Made by a program: the position numbers and the translations under genes
From: Embiotoca jacksoni
Taxonomy: Eukaryota; Chordata; Actinopteri; Embiotocidae
DNA length: 64,000 nucleotides
Reading direction: 5' to 3'
Assembly: GCA_022577435.1 (NCBI GenBank)
Contig: JAKOON010000039.1
Location: 840,501 to 904,500 of the forward strand
The notes under the pieces: model-generated
Told to the model about the DNA's origin: nothing
Database searches by the model: none
Seen by the model: the letters and a program-made list of their open reading frames with translations, nothing else
In this document: positions 13,097 to 23,900 of the stretch, in pieces
Layout: every line of letters starts with the position of its first letter
How positions within the stretch are numbered: position 1 is the first letter of the stretch

Positions 13097-13190
13097 CTGA
13101 CGCACGCGCGCGCCAGCGTGTGTGTGCATCCAACAACCCGCCCGCGCGCGCGCGCACGCACGCACACACATTCACACATACGCACACTGC
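13097..13190. repeat. Alternating purine-pyrimidine tract (Z-DNA prone)
   Basis: Runs of CG/CA alternation occur (cgcacgcgcgcgc, gcgtgtgtgtgcat, gcgcgcgcgcgcacgcacgc followed by CA repeats), broken by short spacers. Such tracts favour Z-DNA under negative supercoiling, and this one lies within the CpG-rich block. Confidence 0.7.
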
Positions 13191-13644
13191 TGACGCACCG
13201 GAGCGATATGCAAATGAGAAAAAAGAATGCGTAAAATGTACAGTACGTCTTAACTGACCCACTAATGGTTCTGCCTGATGATTTAGGTTCACACTAAAGA
13301 AAACAGAAGACTTGAGCAGTCCACTTCCACTGCCGTACTGCAGCCGTGAACAGTTCCGCTGAGGCTCCGTCCGCAACTAAAGCAAAAAGAGCGACCGGGA
13401 TTCATGCGTAACTGAGGGGAGAACATATTCTCCAAATGCGCATTTAAGTGCCGCATATTAGAGGACCGTGGATCCATTTGTTCTGTTGCAGCCCGTCGAT
13501 AAGTGGGGGATGTATATCTGTGTATATGGAACGTCAGTCAGTGCCAACATTAATCGTGGGTGCCGAGAACCTGGTTAACAGATATCCACAGAGGGCAGCA
13601 CGGTCCAACTTTGGCAACGTAAATAAATGATAAATGTAACTTAC

Positions 13645-13732
13645 CCACAAGCAGTTTCCAAATGATAGCGTGCACTCTGCTGTCAGTTCTGATCGCCCCA
13701 CACCATCACGGTGTATCAGAGTCTGGTCCGGT
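13645..13732 (-). CDS. Candidate exon next to CpG-rich block
   Basis: This 88-bp minus-strand interval has a textbook acceptor (gtttctgctttcctctgtag after a long T-rich tract) and a textbook donor (TTGTGG|GTAAGTT). Two frames contain stops. The third is open throughout, entering with one base and ending in phase 0, and reads PDQTLIHRDGVGRSELTAEC near its start. It lies at the edge of the CpG-rich region at 13.06-14.30 kb, so it could equally be an untranslated 5' exon. An ATG in it gives only a six-codon upstream frame. Its entry phase does not match the exit phase of the other minus-strand candidates. It would therefore belong to an alternative transcript, a separate gene, or a chain with exons not found here. 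Confidence 0.35.
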
Positions 13733-13762
13733 CTACAGAGGAAAGCAGAAACGGGTTTGTTT

Positions 13763-13815
13763 AAAAAAAAAAATAAAAAAAATAAAAAAAAAAAAAAAAA
13801 AAAGAAGAAGAAGAA
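13763..13815. repeat. A-rich run followed by (GAA)n
   Basis: Poly(A) with single T interruptions from 13763 to 13803 is followed by four GAA/AAG units. On the minus strand it forms the long pyrimidine tract upstream of the acceptor at 13733. Confidence 0.9.
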
Positions 13816-14162
13816 TGAATTCCAGCTATGAAATAGTCCACTTCTCCAAAAACGCAACGTCTGTCCCAAAATTACATATTGCCAGTCGTCGCTGGCACAA
13901 ATCGGAGCGCAAAAACACCTGCAACCAGTCACTTTCAAACAGCAGGGGAGAGCAAAACGAAGAAAATCATGAGTGATCAGTGGAATGGTCGACGGAATCA
14001 ATGAAGGACAATATAAGAAGAGGCAATTAGTCTGATTATCCTATTAAATCAGTTGCTGAGCCGCTCACAGCCACACAGCCGCGGCAGGTGAGCGCAGCTT
14101 CAAGCACGACTACACGAGCGCAAAAATCCAAAGTGATGTACAGAAAAAAAGACACATCAGAT

Positions 14163-14163
<1 letters not shown>

Positions 14164-14217
<54 letters not shown>
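14164..14217. repeat. (CT)n microsatellite, one interruption
   Basis: About 27 CT units with one extra T near 14200. Pure polypyrimidine on the plus strand (GA repeat on the minus), at the edge of the CpG-rich block. GA/CT repeats can bind GAGA-type factors and exclude nucleosomes. Confidence 0.97.
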
Positions 14218-14300
14218 GAGTGCCGCTGTGACAACGCGAGATGCGTCAAGTGCGCATGAATGGGCTACAACAGCATAGGATGTGAGGAGATTTACCATTA

Positions 14301-17300
14301 AAATAAAAGCACACGCAGATGACAAGGTTTGGATTAAATGAAATGAGGCTAAAGGCGCATCGTCACTAAATAATAGCGTATTTGTATTTACACTGAGCCT
14401 CATTAAATCCGACATAACAATTGCAGCATATAGTATGGGTGTGTTTGGCTACAAGCTTGTTTATTTCTGACAGGCTTGTATTTTCACTGCTTCCTTGTTT
14501 ACTCTTTGGTATTGAGGGCTGCTCAATACAGACCTATTTTCCTGGACGGCTTTTATTTTGAAAAGCATATCAAAAGATGGGGTTTTCTTCCTCTGTCTGC
14601 CTTGACTCCTCTCTTCCAGTCAGACCCTGCGTTCCTCTGGAGTCTTCAACCTCCTCCACATGGCGCACTGGCGACACCGTCCCAGCAAAGGCACATGAGA
14701 ATAATCATCATCAGCACGCACCTGTTTCAACAAATAAGATTAAAAAAATAAAAATAAAAAAATGGGGGAATACTTTAATGTGCTCATAAGGACAGAGTGC
14801 AGACAGACAGGCAATGCGGTGCAGTTTAAGTTTGAGGATAGATGCACTGCCGCCCAATGGAAATAACTGAGAAGGTCTGAAGTACACTGTAAAAATATTC
14901 TGCTTAACAAGTCACTGAAGTCTCAGCAAGATATTATTGTAACAGACCCAAAATGTTTGGCAATAGATTTAAACTTCAGACAAAATCTGTATCCCTCATA
15001 GGACATAGGGATGCCCACATTTCTAATCGTGATTATGCCCATAAAATTACACAATTTGAAGGATATGTGATCATAAAAAACATATATTTATTAACATTTT
15101 ACTGCATTGCCACCAATTTATTATTAATGTTATTTACTTTGCTTGAGTATTGTCTATTATTATTAATCTTTTATCATCTTAACTATCCATCCTTTATTGT
15201 GGTCCTATTAAAATCAACTTTTTGGGTGGATCTATTGGTTGTTTGCTGTACATTAGCTTGTGATCAATTTTAACATCCTACATTTTGTCCATTGTTTGTA
15301 AAGCACTTTGAATTGCATTTGATTTGTTTGCAAGAAACGGATGGTTTGAGTGATTAATAAAACCGATCATTTTAAAGGTTCAGTAGTTACAGAAATCTCC
15401 TGTGTTTTATGGGAATTTAAAAAGCTGCTTTAATACTGCAGAAAAATGTAAAAGTACAAAAGACAAAAGCCAGCCGACAAATCCCCATTTAATTATGCAC
15501 CGCTATGCGTGACCTCGCTCCAACCATACCTTCATCTTCAACAGAAAATTGTCTAATTGCTCCATTACCACAAAATTTGATTTTATTCTACTCCACCATG
15601 GTCAGTTTATGGAGACAATCATGTTTTTATTACATTTAAAAATGGGGAAAAAAACATGTTCTGAATGCACTGACAACCAGGACCCTAATAATAAATGTAA
15701 CCGACATTAAAAATAGAACTAGAGGTCTTAGTTGAACTCATAATGTATTAAATCCACATCTAACATCAGTATTCATTCCACTTTATCAATATTTATTGCC
15801 ACCTTTTTTCCTGTTTAGTATTAACTACATACTAAGATGAATGTGATGAGTGTGGTGAAAAGCCTGGAAGGATTTCATTCTGCACAGCTCAGGTATTATG
15901 AGTATTTATGAGTAACCAAGGATTCACATCCAACAGGGGAGAGACAAAGCCCTGAATCACTAAAGATGATGAATGGACAGTAAGGCTATCTCGCTTTCTT
16001 CCACATCTGCGAAGGTGTGATCCGGCTTAAGGACTTATAAGGTAAGCAGGCTTCCGTGTTGGTCAGCCAGCCTGTAAAGAAAAAAAAAAAAAAAAAAAAA
16101 ATAGGGACTCGTTTGATTTCCGCTTCTCTGGGCTACCCCTGTCAAGGCTTTGGCCTCTGGCACCGGTCTTCTGTGAGACGAATTTCGATGAGGGGAGGGC
16201 TTTGAGGAGGAGAAAAAAAACACCCTTCCCGGACTGAAAATGTGCACTTGTGAGCTTTCTTTGTCATATACAGATCCTGATGTGAATAGAGGTTCCTTAA
16301 TGAGCAAAGAAGTGGACAAACACTGCATTGATTCGCCCCTCTATTCGAGGTTTGCGTCCGCAAATGCCCTCGACTCAATCAACTGGTTAGTGTGTAACTT
16401 GGAGGACAACTGTCTAGTGAAGGTTGATTGTTTGCTGCATTCTTTTTCTGCCAATTTGAGGACTTGGGAGACAGTCTGGACGAGCAGTGCTGTGGTGTTT
16501 CGGAATATTTGGACATATTCTTCATCTATCTGACGTGTTTTAAAGTAAACTCCTCAAACGTCTTCGTAGTACATTTGGATTGCTTAGTTCTGCTCCTCCA
16601 CAGGTTAATATGGCTTAATGAATCACTCTCAAATCCCAGTTTCTGAAATCAAAAGCACATCATCGCTGAGCACAACACAAGGATGTTTTTAACCTTCTCA
16701 AAAGCCGACAATTTGGGTATACATTCCCACTTGACAGCATCACTTTATACTGTTCCAATTAAAAATGACACATCCACTGATGTGAAAAACATGTCATGGG
16801 TTCCAACAAAATCATTATGAAGGTGAAACTCAGTTTATGAAACTTGTATTTTAAAGATATGGAATCAAAATTGTTGTGAAACTTTGAACGATTGATTGAA
16901 ACTGATCATTTGAGGTTGAGTTTTCTCTTCCAAGTGTGCAGACGTTGAATTTTGGAATGAAACTCTTCATCAAGTTGGGATAAAAAAAAACTGTTTCTCA
17001 CTGACTTAAGTAAAAGCTTTGAAAATGCTACAGTTTCCGCAATAAATAAATGAATAAAAAGGCAGTCAGATCTTAAAGTGGAATATGTTAAAAGGAGCTG
17101 CCAGCGCTTGTGTAAACCTGTTTCGGTATGTTGTGTGTGATGGTTCTCTCTCTGGGTGATGGAGACATGCTGAGACGAGGACAAACGTTCTTCGCGCGTC
17201 CTGTTTAATGACTCGAATGAATACGCATGTAACTGTGAAGAACGAAAGTAATATCGTAGCAACTCATTAAGAAACTAAGCTCAAATACTTTGTAAAAACA

Positions 17301-17619
17301 AAAAGGAGTGCACTGTAAAAAAAAAATTTTTTTTAAACTATTGATAATTAATTCAGATATTTGACCGAAAATCACCTGAATGAGCTGATTATTGCAGAAA
17401 ACAGGTAAAATCCTCAACTTTAATTGGCTGAATTATTGTCAAAGGTGCCACCAAACAGACCTTGAGAGAGCTTTGAGATTTTAAATGTACAATATGTGTG
17501 TTATTCATGAAACTCAATTGTCCCCTTAGCCTTTCTCTTCTGTTTATTATGTCAAATGTAATATTATTCCTTGTGCTAAAGTGAGCGGAGCAGGAAGAGC
17601 CCACTGCAGCAAATTAGAA
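14301..17619. other. Non-coding AT-rich stretch
   Basis: No gene was seen. At 14888-14897 and 17309-17334 the motif cactgtaaaaa occurs; the second runs into an A10/T8 palindrome. Ends of this kind are common in small teleost DNA-transposon derivatives (MITEs), but no paired terminal repeat was found. A22 lies at 16080-16101. A plus-strand donor-like site (TATAAG|GTAAGC near 16041) has no good acceptor nearby. Confidence 0.45.
16080..16101. repeat. Poly(A) run, A22
   Basis: Twenty-two consecutive A. On the minus strand it makes a strong pyrimidine tract and acceptor (tttctttacag) at about 16075, but no donor follows within 200 bases. Confidence 0.9.
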
Positions 17620-17800
17620 AGGCACAACCATATGTCCCTGCCCTGCTTCCTCAGCTGCATCAAGCTCATTTGGACTGGAGTGAATCAGGCATCACTTTGT
17701 GAGATGGACTGTTTTCAGAGAAGGCTACAGATTTAATTGGGGTAATGAGGTCACTGGAGGAAGCCTCGAAGCCCTTCTCCAATTACTGCCTACCAAACAC
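17620..17800. promoter_or_regulatory. Conserved-element-like block
   Basis: Mixed-composition, repeat-free sequence carrying TAAT-type cores (gatttaattggggtaatg, ctccaattactgcc). It looks like a vertebrate developmental enhancer core. Inferred from composition only. Confidence 0.3.
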
Positions 17801-18099
17801 AGAGCACCAAACGGGACCGAGCGGAGAACATCTCAACATGACAAAGTTATTACAGTGCAGCACGCAGATTAACAAAGCGTGACCCTTCCTGTTCAACAAA
17901 TAATGCACGTTTTAATTTGTTCCTGCGGTTGAATAATGATACGGGATACAGAGTGAAAAACAGAGGACCGGACGTTTTCATGTGAACCTTTCACAGAGAG
18001 CAAGTTTGCACGCGTTGCACTCTTTTTCTAATTTGCAGCAGAAGGAGGACTTAACCTCTCTCGCTGAGATCTTACATGTGCATGTGGGGTTTTTTTTTG

Positions 18100-18122
18100 T
18101 GGGGGGGGGGGTGATGTCATCA
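18100..18122. promoter_or_regulatory. G-run next to a CRE/AP-1-like palindrome
   Basis: A run of twelve G abuts TGATGTCATCA (18112-18122), an 11-bp near-perfect palindrome of the ATF/CREB and JUN type. A pyrimidine tract and acceptor-like cag occur just upstream at 18004-18025. Functional role unknown. Confidence 0.4.
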
Positions 18123-19583
18123 CGCAGCCGATGCATAATTTACTGCTCATCTCCGATTCAGTTCAGCTCCCCAGAGGAGATTTAATGGGATACGACTTGA
18201 CGCAAGTTCGACTGTGATAAACACAGAATCCACACTGCTCCCACCGAGGTCCGTGTTTTGGACATTTCAGGGGAAACCATTGCACCATTTTCCAGTTCTG
18301 AAATGTTAATTAGCCAATTCAAGGCGATTTAGTTTGTAAACATATTTATGTCCCACATTACAATAAGATGTCTTTTCAAGACCACCAGCCAAATATAGGG
18401 AAGTAGTTGGAGGTCCCAGCAGTCCAGCTTGTGGCACACAGATCAGTTTGAGGTATTGTTTCAGCACAAAACATATTCTGACTCTATGTCATGTCTCTTT
18501 CAGCATGCGGTGGGGGGGGGAAAGAAACACATCGGCTGCTGAGAAGTACCAACAGACCCCTGCTGCACACAAACAAAAGAGGGACCAGACAATTTGTGCA
18601 TGATGGACAAAGATTTCTCTGACAGTAGAAAATCTCCATGTCATGTCAGCTGCGGGAGTCCATTTACCGCCTGCAGCATGGGACGTTCGACTGGGGAGCG
18701 AGGCATTCATACAAACATTTGTTCTTTTGTTCGGGCTTTTTGTGCCGCTCGCTGACTATCAGGAGGGAGATGTTTTTGTGTCAAGCCGTGTTAGCAAACA
18801 ACTTAAAAATAGTGAGAAAGACGCACATTCAGTGGCCTACAACAGAGTCCCACCTGGACCTGGTTTCCATAACACCACTCTTTCCCAGCCTTATGTAAGT
18901 ACAAAAAAGTCACTGAACCCACTTTCCTAAAATAAATAGTTGCATGCTCTGGCAGAGGTAAGTCTGGTTGCAGATATTTTTATAGCCCTCCTGGCCTACA
19001 TCTGACAGCGCAAAATGGTAATTCTTGTCAGGGAGCCACTATTTACTCTAATACATTTTTTATTCGTGAGCTTGTCTCACCTGACTAAACAAACGGAGCA
19101 AAAAAAAGGAGTAAATGCCCCTGACTTGTGCCACAGAATATAAATACATTGTTTACCAGGAAATACGGAGATCTATTCTCTTTGAAGTGAACTGCAAAGA
19201 GGTTCAAAAAGGAGAGTGAACATAATCTGAACAGAAAAACTACTGTATGGGTACCAGACAATGGACAGCGACTCAATCGTGGAAAAATAAATAAATCGTG
19301 CGCTGATGTCAAATTCAGTGCTCATATTCAGCCGTTTCTCCATAGTTTTGTGATAAAAAAAAATGGACTTTCATGTTTAGCTACAGACACATTAATCCAA
19401 TTTGGTTTTACACTAAAAGTACCAAACCCAAACTCCAATGTGAGTGTTGTTTAAAAGCCGGGGTAAACTTTTAATTGGCTTGCAAGAATCTAATGAACCA
19501 ATTATCGAAATGAGAGCAAATAAGTATTTTGCATCCAAACGCAAGAAAACAAACTGTAGCAGTGGCAGACCCCTGCTGGGGCA

Positions 19584-19622
19584 CCATCCCCACCCCCACC
19601 CCCACCCTTATCCCACCCACCT
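19584..19622 (-). repeat. C-rich tract, G-quadruplex-prone on minus strand
   Basis: Four or more runs of three to five C separated by single A (ccccacccccacccccaccc), followed by further CCC runs. On the minus strand this gives consecutive G4/G5 runs with one-base loops, a strong quadruplex pattern. The plus strand could form an i-motif. Confidence 0.75.
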
Positions 19623-20960
19623 CAACCCCAGTGCCGGCATGATGGCATGAAAGGTCTACAAGCGGTTGAGAGAAAGCTGCTGTGCTTAGCTGGGAAATGA
19701 TGAAAGCACTTTCTCCGACTGCAAGTGTTTGAAGCTCTCTCTCTCTCTCCAGTTCATTTTTTTTTTTTTTTTAAACTTTCTACAGAAACGTATAAGCATC
19801 AGAGTAAAGGAAGGGAGTAAAGAGTGCAAAGAGGGTCAGAGGCCTGCTAACCCTAAATAAAGACTCAGTGGGGGAAGGTGGTCTAAAGGACAGCTCGTTT
19901 AATGGAGTTACGTTTTTTTTAACCTTATCCATATCTTGCCACATATAACTATTAAAGTCAAATCCACTAAACATGTGGGGAAAGTCAATTTATATAAAAT
20001 GTTGCAGAAAACAGTCACGCAGTAATACAGCATTGAGAAAGTACAAGTGTTTTACTTGTCACGTATGGTGTGTAAACAGACTCTATGTTCCCGCCAAAAC
20101 AGTCTTTGCTCATGTAAAGAAGTTGCTTCCAGAATTCACAGAAGTTGTTCAGCCTGTAATCATATTTTGATGATGTTGCTCGAGAAGAAAATGAAGCCCA
20201 ACATGTTTTCATCGGGTGGAAGGAATGATATCTGAGGGGAGAACTGATATGACCTTATTCAAAGAGTATGTGCAGCTTGACATAATGTTTAATCCTGCAC
20301 TGATGGAGCCGTGAGAGAAGCCCATAAAATCCAAAATATGTTAACGTCACATGAGGCAGGATACAAATTTACTATACCGCATCATAAAAGCTAATATATA
20401 AAGTCACAAATTCTTTGGCAGATTTAAAAATTCTCAAATCCTTTTCATTTTTGAGGATGACACATATTATAGATGGTGACTCTGCTATTGTGCATACCGG
20501 CTCACTAGCGTGGCTGTGTCGCTGTATACCGTGATGTAACACATGGTGTATTATTGTGCATCAAATATGTACAAGCTAACCCACTTGTACAGCGAGCAAC
20601 AGAATGGCAACATTAACTTAGTAAAAAAAAAAAAAAAAAGAATAACTAGCAAATTTCTCTCTTTAACTGGAACTGTAAGATCTTTTTATTAAATGGGCCC
20701 ATTGAATTTGTGTATAGGATTTTTTGTGTTTTATTTAATTGTTTGTTTTCCAGGGTAAAGGCATCAAAAAGATCGAACAATCAGAGAAAGGATTTCATGT
20801 TTTTTTGATGTGACTCTTTACTGTAATTCTACTTCAAATTAAAGCAGGATTGCAAGTCATTGGCTTGGAATGATTTAATTACTTACTTAAATATAATGTT
20901 TTTTTTAACTAAATATTTTCCCTTTTTTTTTTTTCTCTCTCTCTTTGAACCACTATCAGT

Positions 20961-23900
20961 TTTTGGTGTACAGTGCCCCTTCTGCCATGTGGTCTGCAAT
21001 CCAAACTGGAGCTAATAAGAGTCTATGTGGTCCATATTAAAATGCAGAATATACGTGAGCTACGGATGGTTGAGCAGAAACTACGCTGCAGGCCATCATG
21101 CATTGAGGCTTTAAATCCCATCACGTCAACTGGATCAGAGACGTTGTAACCTGCTTCTAGAAAATTCTTCAAACAAGTAAAATTCAATTTTAAGACTGAA
21201 TGAAGCTAAAAGGGTCCCGATGAAGGGCATGACACGGGTTATTGCTGTTTCACAGGTCACTCTCTTCAAAGCCAACCTCTTCTGGTAGCCGTCTGTCCAA
21301 TGGCATGTGAAGGTACCCGGTCTGATCTCGCCACTATGGTCTGTGTGTTTCCCTGAAATGTTGTTTAGAGGCTAATTGAGTGATATGAATAATAAGTAAT
21401 ACCCAGTGAGCGCTGTTTGGCTTTGTAGTGGTAACCAGGCGATCCAGCAGGCCTTGCACTTTGATTTATGAATGATGCATCAAGAGCTCCAATCATGATA
21501 TTCAGCATGCTGAAACAAAAAGGCCCCACTGCCTTCACACGGACATCACGCCTCACTTAATTAATGGAAATAGACCCAGGTGGTCCACGTATGCTTGATG
21601 TCAAACCTCGGATCATATTTGAGATGTGCCCCTCAAGATGAAACAAGCAATATTCATTCATAGTGACGAGGAACAAATGAGCTCCAGGTGCAGTGTTTAA
21701 TACGGATTCAAAGAAATGTGGGGATAGCCAGTGTTTGCGAGAACAATAAACGCCCTCCTGAAACAGAATTAGAATAATGTAGGCATCTCAAGTAACTAAT
21801 AAATGGCTATTCAACCGATGCTTCCTAAAACGCGTCGTGCCTCCCACACAGCTGGCAGCGGAGCTTGATCTTACTGCTGCTCAGCAGGACTCAGTATGGA
21901 GGAGTGCCGTGCTCCCCACCGAGTGTGTGACGTATAAGATTATCCAATTTAAGATATTATGCAGGGCATATAGCACCCTCGTAAGACTGTAAAAGATGAG
22001 TAAGAGCCACTGGTCTGTGCTGGAATCAAAATTGGACGGTTGGTACGTTAGCAATTTATTTTGGGAAAAGCTCACTGTAAAAGTGTTCTGCTCTGAAATA
22101 GAGTCCACGCTTGCCCCATGTATTCAAAAATCCTTATAATACTTTACATAAATGCTGTTAATCTGCTACAGACTCTTGATGGGTATTTATTTAAAGAGAG
22201 AGTCCAGTTTATATATATTCAACTGTAAACCTTCTGCTTCAAGATACACAGCAAAAAATGTACTGTATCATACATAACGAAAGGAGGAAATGTAAGCTTG
22301 TTTTCCTACAGACATTTGACAGATGACTATCTGAAACTAAAGAGAGCAGCCAACCTACTGAATGAGTTTGATAATAGATGTACTAGGAATGTGAGGAAAG
22401 CCCTAAAGTGAGGTGTCTGCTTGGCTCTAATTATCTTTGACTCACTAATGATCCTGTGAGGTGTTGTGTCACCACTCCAACCACAGGTCAACAAAGTACC
22501 AAACTGAAGCCCCCTAGAGAAGGCAAATAACACAGGAAGTAGCTTATAATTGCTTATACTATATATACACAATGCACTTTGGCAGAAATACAACAAACTC
22601 TTTCCTCTGCTGTTTTAAACGGCTTCGTTGTTTGCTGTAGTTTACTCGGCTTACTCTTTACACAGGGCTTTACACATGGCGGTTGCTCCTGCGTTCGGCC
22701 AATCACTGTACACTCAAGTCACCATGGTTCCTAATGTAACAGGGAAAGTACCTACTCAGGGGCAGGAGCTAAAAAAGAAAAAGAGTACCACAAAACAAGA
22801 GTTATAGGGGGAAAAAAAGAGGAATTCCTTCACACTGTTCTTCGAACTTTGAAATAGTTCCTGCCATCTGAAAATGCCGTAAGATTGCAGAAGCACATGG
22901 ACATCACGTCCCATTTGAATGCCCGACACCACTACAAGCAGCCAGACTTGAAGCGATAGCTGAAAGTCACAGTTATTAACTACACAAAGAGGAAGAAGAA
23001 TACATCGCAGAGAAAACGGAGATTTCCCATTCACGTATTTACAGTTGTGCAGCGAGTGCCATGCAACAAACTTTCAAGCAACTGCATCTTTTGCCATTTC
23101 CAAATTCACTAAAGCACTCAGCCTTGTTAGCAAAGAACAGGTACCAATATTTATTTAAACACTTCGTCAGAAAGCCTTCCTATACATAACACAAACAAAA
23201 ACATGTCTCCATTAATTATAGCTTACATAATGTGGCACGTGATAAAACATTCTGAAATGATTCTGCCACGTCGAACACTCCTCTGAACTACAGGGCTGTT
23301 CTTTCTTTAATGGGGTCTCGGTTCATTTTTACTTTTAACTCATACATTTCTAATGGGAGCTTTTTATGTCGCTCGCAACATCTCGACTAAATGAGAATGC
23401 ACCCACACTACCGAAGGCTTTTGGCAAGTTATACAACCTCGTGATACGTAGTCTGAAATCACCCGTGACTCAAATGTTGTCTTTGCCACTGCATTTGAAG
23501 GCAAACGGTACAGTTTGATTGTCGTGAATTGAAGTTTCTCTGTCGCTAATATTTCTCATTCGTCAGCATGAATGAATAAAATCTGTGAAAGCTCAAGTAA
23601 AATGTGCGTTGCCTCCAATGAGGTTGCAGCTTGATACTCCTCCTCCTTCCCTTCCCGGCGTGTAGGAGAATCTACGGTGGCTGTGAAACTTGCAAAAAAC
23701 ACAACAGGCCCTCTCGAGATCCCGAGTTCGGTTTGTTTGTTCTGAGCTACCGAAACATGGCAGGATCCGTGACAGAAGACATGCTCCTAATGTAGATATG
23801 AGGAGCTCATTATAAGCCAATAAAAATGCAAATCTGAGATTCAGGTGATCGATTATACACTGATGAAAACGTAATTATGAATATTACAAACCATTTATGA

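Larger units (their letters stand above)
13060..14300. promoter_or_regulatory. CpG-rich candidate promoter region
   Basis: CpG is clearly denser here than in neighbouring sequence (for example 13090-13165, 13860-13925, 14060-14115, 14222-14260). On the plus strand a TATA-like atataagaag (14011-14020) is followed about 70 bases later by a strong donor GCGGCAG|GTGAGCGC (exon end at 14087). That would give a short non-coding first exon. On the minus strand the 13645-13732 exon candidate lies at the far side. This could be a bidirectional or alternative internal promoter. There is no start codon with a long frame on either strand. Confidence 0.35.
17801..20960. other. Non-coding stretch
   Basis: No gene is supported. 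It contains the G-run/CRE site (18100-18122), a C-rich quadruplex-prone tract (19584-19622) and T-runs at 19758-19772 and 20922-20933. There is also A17 at 20623-20639. A short frame after a good acceptor at 18025 has no donor. A mixed block at 18930-19040 may be a conserved element. Confidence 0.45.

Noticed and set aside
13534..14001. 155-codon minus-strand frame
   Set aside because: It runs through a long T-rich tract that translates to poly-Phe and crosses strong splice sites. Only the 13645-13732 part is kept as an exon candidate.
17309..17334. Possible MITE end (cactgtaaaaa with A/T palindrome)
   Set aside because: No second terminal inverted repeat or target-site duplication was found within a few hundred bases, so no element is called.
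20960..21054. Plus-strand interval with good acceptor and GTGAGC donor
   Set aside because: One frame is open, but the peptide is not protein-like (clustered Cys, Leu and Val), it has no phased partner and the donor context is weak. Probably a decoy pair.
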